64,000 nucleotides of DNA from Catonia carolina (lineage: Eukaryota > Arthropoda > Insecta > Hemiptera > Achilidae): NCBI GenBank assembly GCA_035578175.1, contig JAQMRL010000008.1:94807041-94871040 (forward strand), written 5' to 3'. The notes under the pieces are model-generated. The model was given only the letters and a program-made list of their open reading frames with translations. It was not told where the DNA came from and did no database searches. Of the stretch, positions 51,276 through 61,741 are shown piece after piece. Made by a program: the position numbers and the translations under genes. Positions within the stretch are counted from its first letter, which is position 1. Each line of letters opens with the position of its first letter.

Positions 51276-52620
51276 CATAAAACTGATTAAATCCTATGTA
51301 ATTAAAAAAAAATTGTTAAACGAAGGGTGGAATGTAACCTTCATACACCACTTTGATGATTTAATAAATATTTATTGTGAAACTGTGTATGATGATATTT
51401 TGAGAATAGTGGACATTCTGTAGTAATTACGTAATTAATATTGTAGTTGAGCTCGTAATTGGCAGATAATACTTTTTATTTTAATAAAATATTTTATAAT
51501 AATTAATAATTATTATTTTTAAACATGAGAGAGTTTTAATTTGTGACTTTCATGAAATATTGATGAAATAATTAAATTATTTAATAACATGTAATAAATT
51601 ATTTATTTATGCATTATTGCAACTGAGTAAAATAACAAAACGATTCTGTTTATTTATCTCTTTGATAAATAAATTGTGTGATCAGAAAATGATGAATAAC
51701 CCATCAGAAATCAAACATTTATATTACTACTTTGTATAAATATTGTGTTTTCCAATTGTGTTATTTATTTCTCTAAGAACTAAAAGTTTTATATTTTTTC
51801 CGATGTGAGTATTGTCATGAAAAGTACTGCCTTACATTGTTGACTAAACACATCATTGCTGAGTCAACTACAAGGCACTGATTTTCAAAATAATATACCC
51901 ATGCAATGAAAATAATAATAGTAATAATAATAATAATAATAATAAAATATTATATAATTTATAAAAATGTCCTCCATTTAATTAAAACTTCTTTTTAAAA
52001 ATTAATTGTTATAATGTTTATTTATAGAAAAGCTTTAGTTATTAGAACTTCAATGAACTGATGGAAAATTTTGAATTACAAAAATGCTATATGTATACTG
52101 GTAATATCGAACTAAGTTATTACAAGAACATTCTATTTCCTAGGATTCTGCCCCCCTAAATAGTATCCACTTTTCATTTCCTTCATCACTATCTTTAAAA
52201 TTATTTCATATGGTTAATCATATTGTTAACCAACTTTGGATACCTCTGTCTGATACATTATTACATCATTTTTGAAAATTTTTGAGTACTGTTAAATCAA
52301 CTATCATAAAAATAACACCTGATATAAATTAAATTAACTTGCTAGTTGCTTTTATGTAGACTTATGTAGTAAGTTGGCATTAGTAATGTGCCAAATGATA
52401 TTACATTGACTAAAATAGACTAAAATACTCTAACACTAAAAATACTTTGTAGCTGTCAGCTCAGTATGTTTACAGGATGAAGGCTGAGAGGAATGTTTCA
52501 TATCTGATGTCATCTAGTACTTTTTTATGACTTATGTGGTTTCAAAACGTTGGCAATAGATCCAACAGAAAATAAGTTTTCCTTGTCATTAGTTCTAAAG
52601 TAGCCTGCCTGTGGCAGCTA
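51276..52620. other. AT-rich stretch with an (AAT)n microsatellite
   Basis: (AAT)n-like tract at 51911-51947. Otherwise nothing recognised. Confidence 0.4.
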
Positions 52621-52624
52621 CTTT

Positions 52625-53488
52625 AAAGGTCTTTGCCCGCTAGAATATACGGTCATATTAGGACCGTAATTATACCGACACCTGCAAATAAATATTCTTT
52701 GTATAGATTAGCATTGGAGAACACCCATTCAACCAAACTGTCCCCGGCCAACAACCTAGCGTACTATGCTCGTTCAATCAACAATTTGCCAGTCAGAATA
52801 TTTGGTAGGTGATGGTACGCTTCGTCCATGATATGTATCATTGCCAACCTGCGTATGCTCCGCGTTGCTACACCGTTCTGACACAAGACTACATACAGTT
52901 CAGCCGTTCTTAGTTTGCTCCTACTGTCAACAAACAAAAGCCAGCTACTACACGGTGCATGCTAGAGTCTGCGACTTTACGGATGTCGTATTCCTATTAA
53001 GTTAACTATTTTTTAAATTATAAGTACTTAAAGTACTAAAAATATCAGTCATGATATGATGTAGGCTTAACAATTTCATTTATAAAAATACTTTAAAAAT
53101 ATTTTGTATTTAAATACTTTTGAAAGTATTTTGTTGTTACTTTTTAATCAGCGTGTACACATTTTGATATAATGCGCATGCTCAGTGATGTCATTGTTTG
53201 TTTACATTAGGAGCAAACTAAGAGAGGCTGGACTGTAGTTCTTTGCTTTGCGATAGAAGAGGACTGAGTGACTACCAAATGGGTAGTGACTACCAAATGG
53301 GTTTGTGATAGAAGAGGACTGAGTGACTACCAAATGGGTACGGTTCGGTTAACTTATGCGTTGTATACAGGTACACAGTGCTGTTAATCCATTGCAGTGT
53401 GCGTAGTAGTGATCAAAGCGGTTTTTTAGTGCCCAACATGGTCCTAATATGGTTATGGTATGATAAGTTCAAATGAGCAAAGACCTTT
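52625..53488. mobile_element. MITE with interrupted long inverted arms, family unknown
   Basis: Ends AAAGGTCTTTGCCCGC and (inward) AAAGGTCTTTGCTCAT; both then carry CATATTAGGACC. A second inverted pair deeper inside (TTAGTTTGCTCCTACTGTCA at 52910 against the region 53195-53225) shows that the arms were long. GTGACTACCAAATGGGT is repeated in direct orientation at 53269-53341, part of a tandem duplication. No coding sequence; target duplication not resolved. Confidence 0.6.
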
Positions 53489-53489
53489 T

Positions 53490-54893
53490 TGCAGTATATG
53501 ATTAATTTATAATGTGTTTTAATTCCTGTGTTACATTTAACAATAGTATTTATAGTATTTTAATAGTATAATAGTATTTTTAATTAATATTCTTTAATTA
53601 GCATTAAATAGAGTGTGTTATGGGAGTGAATTACAGTTTTTTATGGTATTTTTATAATAACCATATTTGATCCTCAGTAAACAAGAAAAACTAGTTTTGT
53701 TGTTCACAGTGAAGCTCAAGAGATCATTTTTGGAGTCATTGGAAGTGACAATGAATCTAAATTTAAGGAGCTTTTTTACCATGTCAGTCAAGCTACAAAA
53801 AGACTTACTGATTAGTACGGAAAATCGGAAATATTTATTATAAAATTCTATCTTGTAGGTTACTATAATAATATGCCAGTTGTTATTCAAAGTTAATATG
53901 GATCCCACTTTTTGAGTTGACAAGTAACAATCTACTAGTAACTAGTAACTATCTCTTAAAATTTAAATAATTTATTCTCCACACCCCATTCCTCTCAGAT
54001 ATACAGAGCTGGCGACACACCAGCAGAAGACACAATAAACACGTTCTGAAAACATGAAGAAAAGTAATATTTCAGGCTAATATGTTTTTGAAGCTTCTCA
54101 TAACAAAAATGTAGTGTTTATTCTTTCCATAAATTCATTGATTCTTTATTCTATGGAAGTATATTTTAAGAAAGATAATAAATCAATAAATATTGATGTG
54201 TTAATACTTTGATAGTTTCTTGTACTGGGAAAGATGAAAAAGAAGTTTGAGTTGCAATCGCAATATAATTTTTCTGCAGTCTCCAAGGTTATGAAATATT
54301 CATAAAATTTATTTACAGAAAATTTACTCTGAACGTCTAATAGAGTCTTGAAAACTTGACAACCGTACCGTGAAAATTGATAACTTTAGGATGACTACTA
54401 GATATTCAAGTAAAAACAATTTCATTACTTGTAAGTTACGTTTCAGGAATATTCTCGAGCACCAAACACATTTAAATCTAAAATATGTAAATATACAATG
54501 TACGTTATTAATGTAATTTTATTGTTTGTTATTGTAATGTGTATATTACTTTAAAATATTATTCATGTATTGTGAAATAACAGTCAATATCTTGTTATTA
54601 CTAAAAAATAATTCTTATATAGAATAAGCCTACAGGTTATTGGTAGTTATAAAACAGTACACATGTTAACTACTAAATTGAAGTCGGAATAGAGAGTGGA
54701 AATTTAGACTTCATTTATGCAATATGCGGTTACCCGCAATTCAGCCAGTTGTGCGCTTGACCGCGATAAAATAATGTAAATCTTATATCATTTTGCACTA
54801 CCAATCGACTGCCTGCAAACTGATACTGTTGCTTGGAGAGCTGCAGCCAGCCGCACGGTTGCTCTTCACAATATGTGTTTACTTAGCTGGCTT
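53490..54893. other. AT-rich non-coding stretch
   Basis: A GC-richer patch at 54720-54860 is unassigned. Nothing else recognised. Confidence 0.35.
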
Positions 54894-54894
54894 T

Positions 54895-55085
54895 TATATT
54901 GATTTAAATACTAGACAGTGGTTACTGGTGTACATTGATGGTTAGGGTTCAATTAACCATACTCTCTCAGGAATGGTCAGCCTGGGTTTGTACAAGACTA
55001 CACCTCATTTACACGTCATACACATCATTCTCATTTCATTGGGTCATTGGGTTGGTTATTGTTCTGAATTGAACAGATTCCAACG
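54895..55085 (+). repeat. SINE T3, 5'-truncated copy
   Basis: Body blocks ACTAGACAGTGGTTACTGGT, CATTGATGGTTAGGGTTCAA, CTCTCAGGAATGGTCAGCCT, ACACCTCATTTACACGTCAT and CATTGGGTCATTGGGTTG match 50985-51190 in reverse. The tRNA head is missing. The 64-aa frame here is fortuitous. Confidence 0.7.
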
Positions 55086-55892
55086 TTCACACATTAGATT
55101 AAAAAAAAAACTTAGCTGGCAACCACTGTTCATTTTTGAAATGGTTTTTTCTGACCGTATTAAGTAGTGACTTTTCAAAACTCGCCTGGTAACCGTTTTC
55201 GAAATTAAGGTGGCATTGGACATTTAAAAATATATTGTATATTTTCTGAATTCTATATTCGTTTAGATCACAACTTGCTAAAAGTAATTTATATAATTGT
55301 TCTTAAAAATGCAATTCTGTTGAAAAACTGGCTATATTTATTGCCCATTTTAGCTCAAAATTTGTCTTATCCATAACAGCCAATCAGATGTCGGGATTGT
55401 TGTACATACCAATATGGCCGATTTCTGAACTGTTCTCATGTTATATTTTGCTTGGCCTTCGAGCCAGCCCAGTCAGTCAGCTGGTAGAAAGTCGCTATTA
55501 TTTGGTATGTAACACCGGTTGGGCAAGCGACTTTGTACGGTGACCAGTTGACAGCCTCCATGAACAAACTCTACTGGGGGTCCCTGTTCAAACTCATGTC
55601 TAATCTACGTCAAAAAATAGAGCAAAAAGCAGCGATCAAATTGGGTAGTTGTCAACAATGTATAGTTCCCGATAACAAATAAAAGCTAAAAAAAAACATT
55701 TTGCTTATTATTAGTATGGTTTCCTGAGCAAAACTATCCTTAGTCTTTTCCATATTTACGCAACAAAACTCTTGCTACGTTCCAAATTACATGTGAGTTT
55801 ATCTCTTCTAGAACAATAATGTATTATTTCATACACTGCCAAATTAATCAAGAAGGCAACTAAAACAATATTCATTTAGCATTAAGGTCAAA

Positions 55893-55998
55893 AGCCGCCT
55901 CCGTAGCATAGAGATAGAAAGCGCGGAGGCGCCGGGTTTTATTCCCGGCTAGGGTCTGGAAGTTACAACAAGTCAAAACCCAACGTTACAGTTACAAA
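55893..55998 (+). repeat. tRNA-headed SINE (family T2)
   Basis: CCTCCGTAGCATAGAGATAG (A-box region), GGTTTTATTCCCGGCTAGGG (B-box region) and GTCTGGAAGTTACAACAAGT with a CAAAACCCA tail. Same B-box region and tail as the minus-strand copy at 22672-22775. Confidence 0.6.
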
Positions 55999-57236
55999 AC
56001 TGACCATAACTTTGGTGTAGAGTAAATTTTTTTTTGTCTAATTTCTATTACAGTACCGTACATTGAGCTGCAAACCTTCCGTATATGATAATTAAATGGC
56101 TGTGGGAAATTTAACTTTAAGGAGAAGAGGTACCCAGTGGTACACTCTCCGTTTCAAACTACGGGTATTGTCCGTTATTCAGACCAAGAGGTCTCTACTC
56201 CTTTTTCTCTTTAGATGTCACACAGTTGGGAAGTTTCTTGTAGCTAGATTACAGGCTAGTTGGTTAGGATTGTCATCTAGTCTTTCGTGAAATGTACTAT
56301 ACAAGGACTCGGTTAGCTCCTTTACTGTCCGAATTTTAAAATCGTCGTGGAGGGTTGTTCAATAAATCAAAACAATTTTTGGCATTGCTGTAAAATGTTC
56401 AATCATGAATAAGTCGAGTTTTGGAAAACCAGTAATCGATAACGGTTTCTTAACCGTATGTTGCAGTTGGGGCTAGCCCAGGTTCAACCGATGCGGCTGA
56501 CCGTATCACGGGTAACCGCGTAGTGCGTATGAGGTTTTATAGTGGCATGGAGGTGAGTATTAATCTATTTATACTCGGTTTTAGACTTTGATTATAACCT
56601 TTCTGACAAATCATATTTTAGCACTCCAGCTCAATTAAGTTAAAATAAATACATATATTTACTAAAAATATTTAACTCTTATAATTTCAGTAATACTTTT
56701 AGGATTTCATAATTCGTTATTAGTTAAAATTTATCAATAATTAACAAATGCTAATACAAAATGTGGCAACATATTTTTAAAATACGAACTTATTATTAAA
56801 TATAATAATATATTATATATAATTTATAAGGTTGTAGTTGCTCAACTTTTAAGGTTATTCATATTAAAAACTAGGCTATGCGCACTCATACATTAGCTTC
56901 GGGTCATTTAAAATAAATATTTAAAAACGTTTCATTATTTCAAATTGTAGCTAAAAATCAAAACCTGATATTTGGCTTTGAAATCCAACACGCTATCAAT
57001 TAATCTACAATTTATTTCTAATAAGCAATCAAAGTTTTTAAACTGAGTCGATGTGACATTTACTGTCAAGTTAAAAAATGGTTTAAAAAGGTTATGATCT
57101 ATTAAATTTATGCTATGATGAATCTATAGCTAACTAGATTCATAGATTTGCGAGCTTGTAGTACTAGCAGCTGTCGTTACCACAATTACTAGCAATGTTT
57201 ACTATTATTGCTGAATGGAAGATTAAGCGATAAAAA

Positions 57237-57365
57237 TATTATCCCATCGAAGTTAAACATCATTATAAGTTGAGCAAAATTCCTTCAGAAGAGAATAATA
57301 GATATTTTATGACACATGCTGTTTACTTCCAAACTTTATAATACCTTAGCAATGTAACCATAAAT
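57237..57365 (-). repeat. inverted repeat S, inner copy
   Basis: TTCAGAAGAGAATAATAGAT then ATTTTATGACACATGCTGTT is the reverse complement, with scattered mismatches, of the copy at 57893-58020. It lies inside the 55452-57735 unit while its partner lies outside. Confidence 0.6.
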
Positions 57366-57735
57366 TCCCCCTCCCCCTTATAAACAATTTAGGAATATTT
57401 AGAGAAAACTGATTTTAAAAGTTCGAGTATGCACCAAAATTCTTCCTGAATAAAACAGTTGGTAGTAATTAAATAATATTAATTTTTTAATGTTTTTTTA
57501 GCTTATATTTTTTTCGGGATTTGTACTTTATGACAACCACCCAATATGATCACTGCTTTTCGCTGTATTTTTGACATTATTCGGCATGAATTGTTGAACA
57601 GGGACCCCAGTGGAGTTTTTTTTCAGGAATAGCTGTCAGCTGGTCACCATACAAAGTCGCTTGCCCAACTAGTGTTACTTAACAAATAATAGTGACTTTC
57701 TACCAGCTGACTGACTGGGCTGGCCCGAAGGCCAG

Positions 57736-58893
57736 TAGTTAAAATAATGAATAATAAAACTCAAAAATTATAAATAAAAAAAAGAAATGCCATCCAGATA
57801 TAGTTTTTTTAGGGGATATTAATTTTAAATTTTTTCAATAAGTTAGATTAAATAAGTAATATCGGAGAGATAGTTCTGTCTAGAAGTAATATTGGAGTTA
57901 TAGTTCTATTGCTAAGGGATTATAAAGGGTGGAAGTAAATAGCACGTGTCATAAAATATCTATTATTCTCTTCTGAAGGGGTTTTCCCTCCCTTAATAAT
58001 GTTTAACCCCTATCAATTTTTCCTCATTTATTTTACAATATTTGAATTTAAATTTTGTGTATGAATTTAGTTGTGTTTCATAACAATAACTGATAAACTG
58101 CACGAGTTACGCCTGATGTAAATGGTTATCGTAATATGTAGATATTCCGGTAATGTTTCAAACTCATTATTTTGAAAAGTTGTGATTTAGTTATTAATAT
58201 AATTAATTTTCGAAGAAATTGTTAATGTAAACTTTTCTCGTTAAATTATGTTTGTTAAGTAAAATTTTTATCTATTTATTTACTTTTGCCAAAAAAGTAA
58301 AAAAAAAAAAAAAACAATAACTAACAAAAGGTTGTAGTAGTGCTTAAGAGTAAAAAGTATCAGCGTAAGGAAATTTGTAAAACTGAACTTCTTGTAAACA
58401 TGATCGATACAGTAGCACAGCGCCAATGATGATCGAGTAGAGTTGCAATTCAGTCCGGGTTAACGACCTTAACTAATGTAATAAATCGGAAAAAGTGACA
58501 AATCCGACAGTGCTGCAATTGCAGGAAGCTCACATATCTGTGATTTCAACTACAATTTGTTTTACAGCAGTTATAAAAACATTAATACAGTAGGTTCAAT
58601 TTATTAAGACAGTATTGTCTAAATAGGGAACGTATGAAGTGGTTAAAGAGGAAAATTTTTGTCATTATACTGCATTCGTTGTCGCTAGAGGGATTATTTT
58701 TATAAATATTTAAAAAAATATAATTTCAGTTGTTTAAAGTAGTAATCGATTTATTCATACCGCGTATTACAATCTGTAGTTACCATTGTAAAATAAAGTT
58801 AAATCGTTTTGAAAACTTTATTCTTAATTTTAATAATGTAAAATACTTTATGGAATATAAATAAACTTTTTATTAACATATTTTATGTAACAT
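57736..58893. other. AT-rich stretch with outer copy of inverted repeat S (57893-58020)
   Basis: 57893-58020 (CACGTGTCATAAAATATCTA, TTATTCTCTTCTGAAGGGG) pairs with 57237-57365. Its presence beyond the right arm suggests that the arms belong to a larger or second element. The remainder is AT-rich and unrecognised. Confidence 0.4.
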
Positions 58894-58895
58894 TA

Positions 58896-59835
58896 CGAGG
58901 TGTGGTTATTAAATAACGAGACTGACGTTTTAAAAAATTTTAGTTTTATTTTATACATAATCACTTATTGTCACCTTCAATATACACGCCTTCTCTATCC
59001 CTACAACGCTCCATGCAAAATTTTCATTGTGGGAAACAGTGCTGGAAGTTATCTTCTGTCAGCTCCTTCAGGACACGTGCTGCTAAAAAATGTTTGAAAT
59101 GAAGCTCGTAAAAATGTTTGTACTGACACTTTGTACGCGATTGAAAATGACGCAAATCTTTTGGAAACGATAATAACATGTAATGAAACGTGGTTTTATA
59201 CTTATGATCCGGAAACGAATCGCCAATCCATTCACTGGAAGAGCCGAACTTTACCGAGAGCAAAAAAGCTCGAATGACCAAGTCAAAACTTAAAGCAATG
59301 ATGATTGTTTTTTTTATATCCATGGGATTGGGTACCTTCACTGGGTTCCTGAAGGTCAAACTATTAATCAATATTATTACCTTGAGGTATTTTCTAAACT
59401 ACGTTAAAAAGTAAGGAAAAAATTCCCCGAAATGTGGAAGGACAAATCATGGGTTCTCCACCAAGACAATGCGCCAGCTCATTCCGCGTTATCTGCCTAG
59501 AGGTTCCTAGCCAAATACAGCACCTCAGTGTTAGAACATCCACCTCATTTACCAGATCTTGCACCATGTGACTTCTACCTGTTCTCTAAGGTGAAATCTG
59601 CATTAAACGGGACAAGATTTGAGTCTGTGGAAGCTGTAAAAGAGAAAGCGGCACGTGACCTGAAAGAGCTGACAGAAGGTGACTTCCAGCACTGTTTCCA
59701 ACGATGGAAAATTTGCATGGAGCTTTGTAGGGATAGAGAAGGAGTGTACATTGAAGGTGACAATAAGTGATCATGTATAAAATAAAAATAAAATTTTTTA
59801 CAACGTCAGTCTCGTTTTTTAATAGCCACACCTTG
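58896..59835 (+). mobile_element. mariner (subfamily 3) with inverted duplication of its 3' end
   Basis: TA flanks both sides (58894-58895, 59836-59837). The left end is not the native 5' end. 58896-59088 is an inverted copy of the 3' terminal 193 bp (59644-59835), including the C-terminal coding region, about 85-90% identical by eye. The transposase core follows directly, so the first ~160 residues have been replaced. This is the same architecture as the inverted mariner at 4000-4925, although the two belong to different subfamilies. Confidence 0.82.
59150..59770 (+). pseudogene. mariner transposase, central and C-terminal part, degenerate
   Basis: In shifting frames the plus strand reads CNETWFYTYDPETNRQ (the first catalytic block, with Asn-Glu where Asp-Glu is expected), ARMTKSKLKAMMIVFF, WVPEGQTINQYYYLEVF, WVLHQDNAPAH (second Asp kept) and HPPHLPDLAPCDFYLFSKVK (third Asp kept). 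It ends EGVYIEGDNK at 59770. Stops and frameshifts occur before 59528, and only the last 80 residues are in one frame. The C-terminus (YIEGDN) and the TIRs set it apart from the other mariners here. Confidence 0.8.
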
Positions 59836-59837
59836 TA

Positions 59838-60375
59838 TACTATGAACTACAACAATTAAATTGAATTAAAAGTTGTAATAAAAAGAATTAAAAAACCTGC
59901 AGAGGAAAGTTTTTAATTTCAAACAAGGAAATTATTTAAAAAAAATAATCTAAAATATCCCTCTCTGGGAAATATATCTTATTGATTTGAAACAACTGTG
60001 TCTAGTTAAAAATAAAAAAAATCGACTCAGTTTGTCTCAATATTTTGTTACTTTTAGTAATATTATTAATGTTTAAGATCTTGATAAGTAAACCTACTTA
60101 TCAAGGTAAATTTGTAAAAATATAGCTTTTCAGGTTATATTTTTCAACCTGTTTATTATAATATACATTTTTTAATCGTTAAAAAATTATTTAATTACAA
60201 ATATTAGGTATAAAATATATACAGAACGGTTTTTTAAAATATTTTTCTAAACAATTTTTTATTATATACAATTTTAAATATATTTTTCATTGTGCCGATT
60301 ATATTGTAATATTAATTTATTGTGTTTCGATTTAACTACATTTTAAATAAATGAAAAATTTAATAATTTTTTTAA
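59838..60375. other. AT-rich stretch downstream of the minus-strand exon
   Basis: No repeat recognised; probably 3' flank of the gene whose last exon is at 60470-60618. Confidence 0.4.
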
Positions 60376-60380
60376 TTTCA

Positions 60381-60386
60381 TTTATT
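60381..60386 (-). terminator. AATAAA polyadenylation signal (minus strand)
   Basis: TTTATT on plus, i.e. AATAAA on minus, about 85 bp after the stop codon at 60470-60472. A plausible 3' end for the exon; chance matches are common in such AT-rich DNA. Confidence 0.4.
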
Positions 60387-60469
60387 ATTTTCTTTTGATT
60401 TTTAAATAAAAATGTTTTGAATAAGTATTTTCTAAACGTCCGCTACTCTTGTGTAGCGGGTAGTTGATG

Positions 60470-60618
60470 TCAGTCATTTCGAGACACACAAACATAAACC
60501 GGGCGATAAAGTACTACGGTTTCACGTACTTCTTGGTTATTGCTTCCATCGTAAACTTGTCCTAGTAGAAATTCAGGTCCAATATATATACCGCCTTCAA
60601 CATGGTCACAAGCTACCT
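60470..60618 (-). CDS. probable 3'-terminal exon of an unrecognised gene
   Basis: On the minus strand a polypyrimidine-like TTTTATTTTATTTCAG acceptor (ending at 60619) is followed by an open exon. It encodes VACDHVEGGIYIGPEFLLGQ, VYDGSNNQEVRETVVLYRPV, YVCVSRND and TGA at 60470-60472. Base composition is distinctly less AT-rich than the surroundings, with balanced codons. The residues (two Cys, alternating aromatic and Val strands) look like a small extracellular beta-rich domain. The frame upstream of the acceptor (to 60679) is intron-like (YSFYFIPPTNNPFYF). I do not recognise the family. Preceding exons are not visible in the remaining 3.4 kb and probably lie beyond the window. It would be transcribed toward the FkbM/Star-like gene. 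Confidence 0.55.
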
Positions 60619-60722
60619 CTGAAATAAAATAAAATGGATTATTAGTAGGTGGTATAAAATAAAAACTATAATTACTCAAATATTAATACAGCAAATTATA
60701 GCTTTCACATAATAGTAAAAGA

Positions 60723-61740
60723 TAAAAATCTGGTGTGAAACACTCATATAACTTTCTCTTGCCAATGAAAATAATGCAATTAATAATAAAACATTAGAAA
60801 AAAATAAAAAACTAACCTAATAAAACATAACCTTATTTTAATCATGAGTGAAAGACGCAAAATGAAAATCAACTTCAGTTTGGCTTTAAAATACGGAAAA
60901 TCACTCTTTCACGCTAAACTAGGCTCAGTAGAGAAAAATTCTCTGAATAATAGTTGTAGATCTTTTAATTTCCTATAAATTTTATTATACTATTTTTGTC
61001 GTAAAATGCATAATAAGGCTGAAATCTTAAAAAAACGATTTTTACACGTTTTCGTGAGAAATAAAAATCGCTAATTACCGCTAAACTAAGCATTATACAA
61101 AAAAATGTTTGAAATAAAAGTTGTAGAATTTTTAGTTCTCTACAATTTTTACTAGATACTTTCTGCGCTAAAATGCATATTAAAGTCGCAATCTTAAAAA
61201 AAATTTACGAGAAAACTTTTATTAGTATATAAATTTTTGCGCTAAAATGCATACGCGTATTAAAGCCGTAATCTTAAGAAAACAATGTTTTTACGTGAAA
61301 ACAGCCTCACCAAGAACTTCAGCAAACATGACGCCTACCCTATCTTGTAGAGGATAAAAAATTTAGTAAACCAGGCGATTTTAAGAAAAATCGTAGGACC
61401 AATTTTTGAGAAAATCGAAAAAAGTGAAAAATTACACGAACAAACTACTACTTCCGGTTGACCGATTTTAATGAAAATGTACATATCGTGTCCGGTAGTG
61501 GTATGTAACTTAAGTTTCAAGTTTCAAGTTCGTACGATGTTCCGTTCTTGAGATATTCTGTTTACACACACGCTCACAGACACAAAGACACACACACACA
61601 GACCAATCGCTAAAAACATGTTTTTTTGGATTCAGGGGGTTTGAAAACGTGTAGATCCGGTGAAAACTCGATTTCGAGAAATCGACATGAAAACGATACT
61701 TTCCTTCCTATCTATTCATATAGGCAAGAGAAAGTAAAAA
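60723..61740 (-). mobile_element. HINE-like ~1-kb element, copy 4 (three internal modules)
   Basis: Starts TAAAAATCTGGTGTGAAACA (the stem of the terminal hairpin is partly decayed), then ACTTTCTCTTGCC, and ends GGCAAGAGAAAGTAAAAA at 61740. It holds two full and one partial internal module (the extra one at about 61190-61260, with a second TTTTTGCGCTAAAATGCATA box). The CA-rich tract (61563-61600) is short and interrupted. Located within 110 bp of the putative acceptor of the exon at 60470-60618, i.e. in its upstream intron. Confidence 0.7.
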
Positions 61741-61741
61741 A

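Larger units (their letters stand above)
55452..57735. mobile_element. 2.3-kb unit bounded by ~240-bp inverted repeats with hairpin tips
   Basis: Left arm 55452-55700, right arm about 57495-57735. They share TTCGRGCCAGCCCAGTCAGT, CAGCTGGTAGAAAGTC, TTGGGCAAGCGACTTTGTA and GGGTCCCTGTTCAA. The outermost bases can form a small hairpin: CTGGCC-CGAA-GGCCAG on the right, TGGC-CTTCGA-GCCA on the left. Between the arms are a SINE (55893) and AT-rich sequence without transposase. It may be a large foldback-type element or two inverted copies of a smaller one. Target duplication not resolved. Confidence 0.55.

Noticed and set aside
59024..59371. 115-residue minus-strand frame
   Set aside because: It is antisense to the mariner transposase core plus the inverted 3' duplication. 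Only its end (LKELTEDNFQHCF-like) reflects genuine coding sequence, in the inverted arm.
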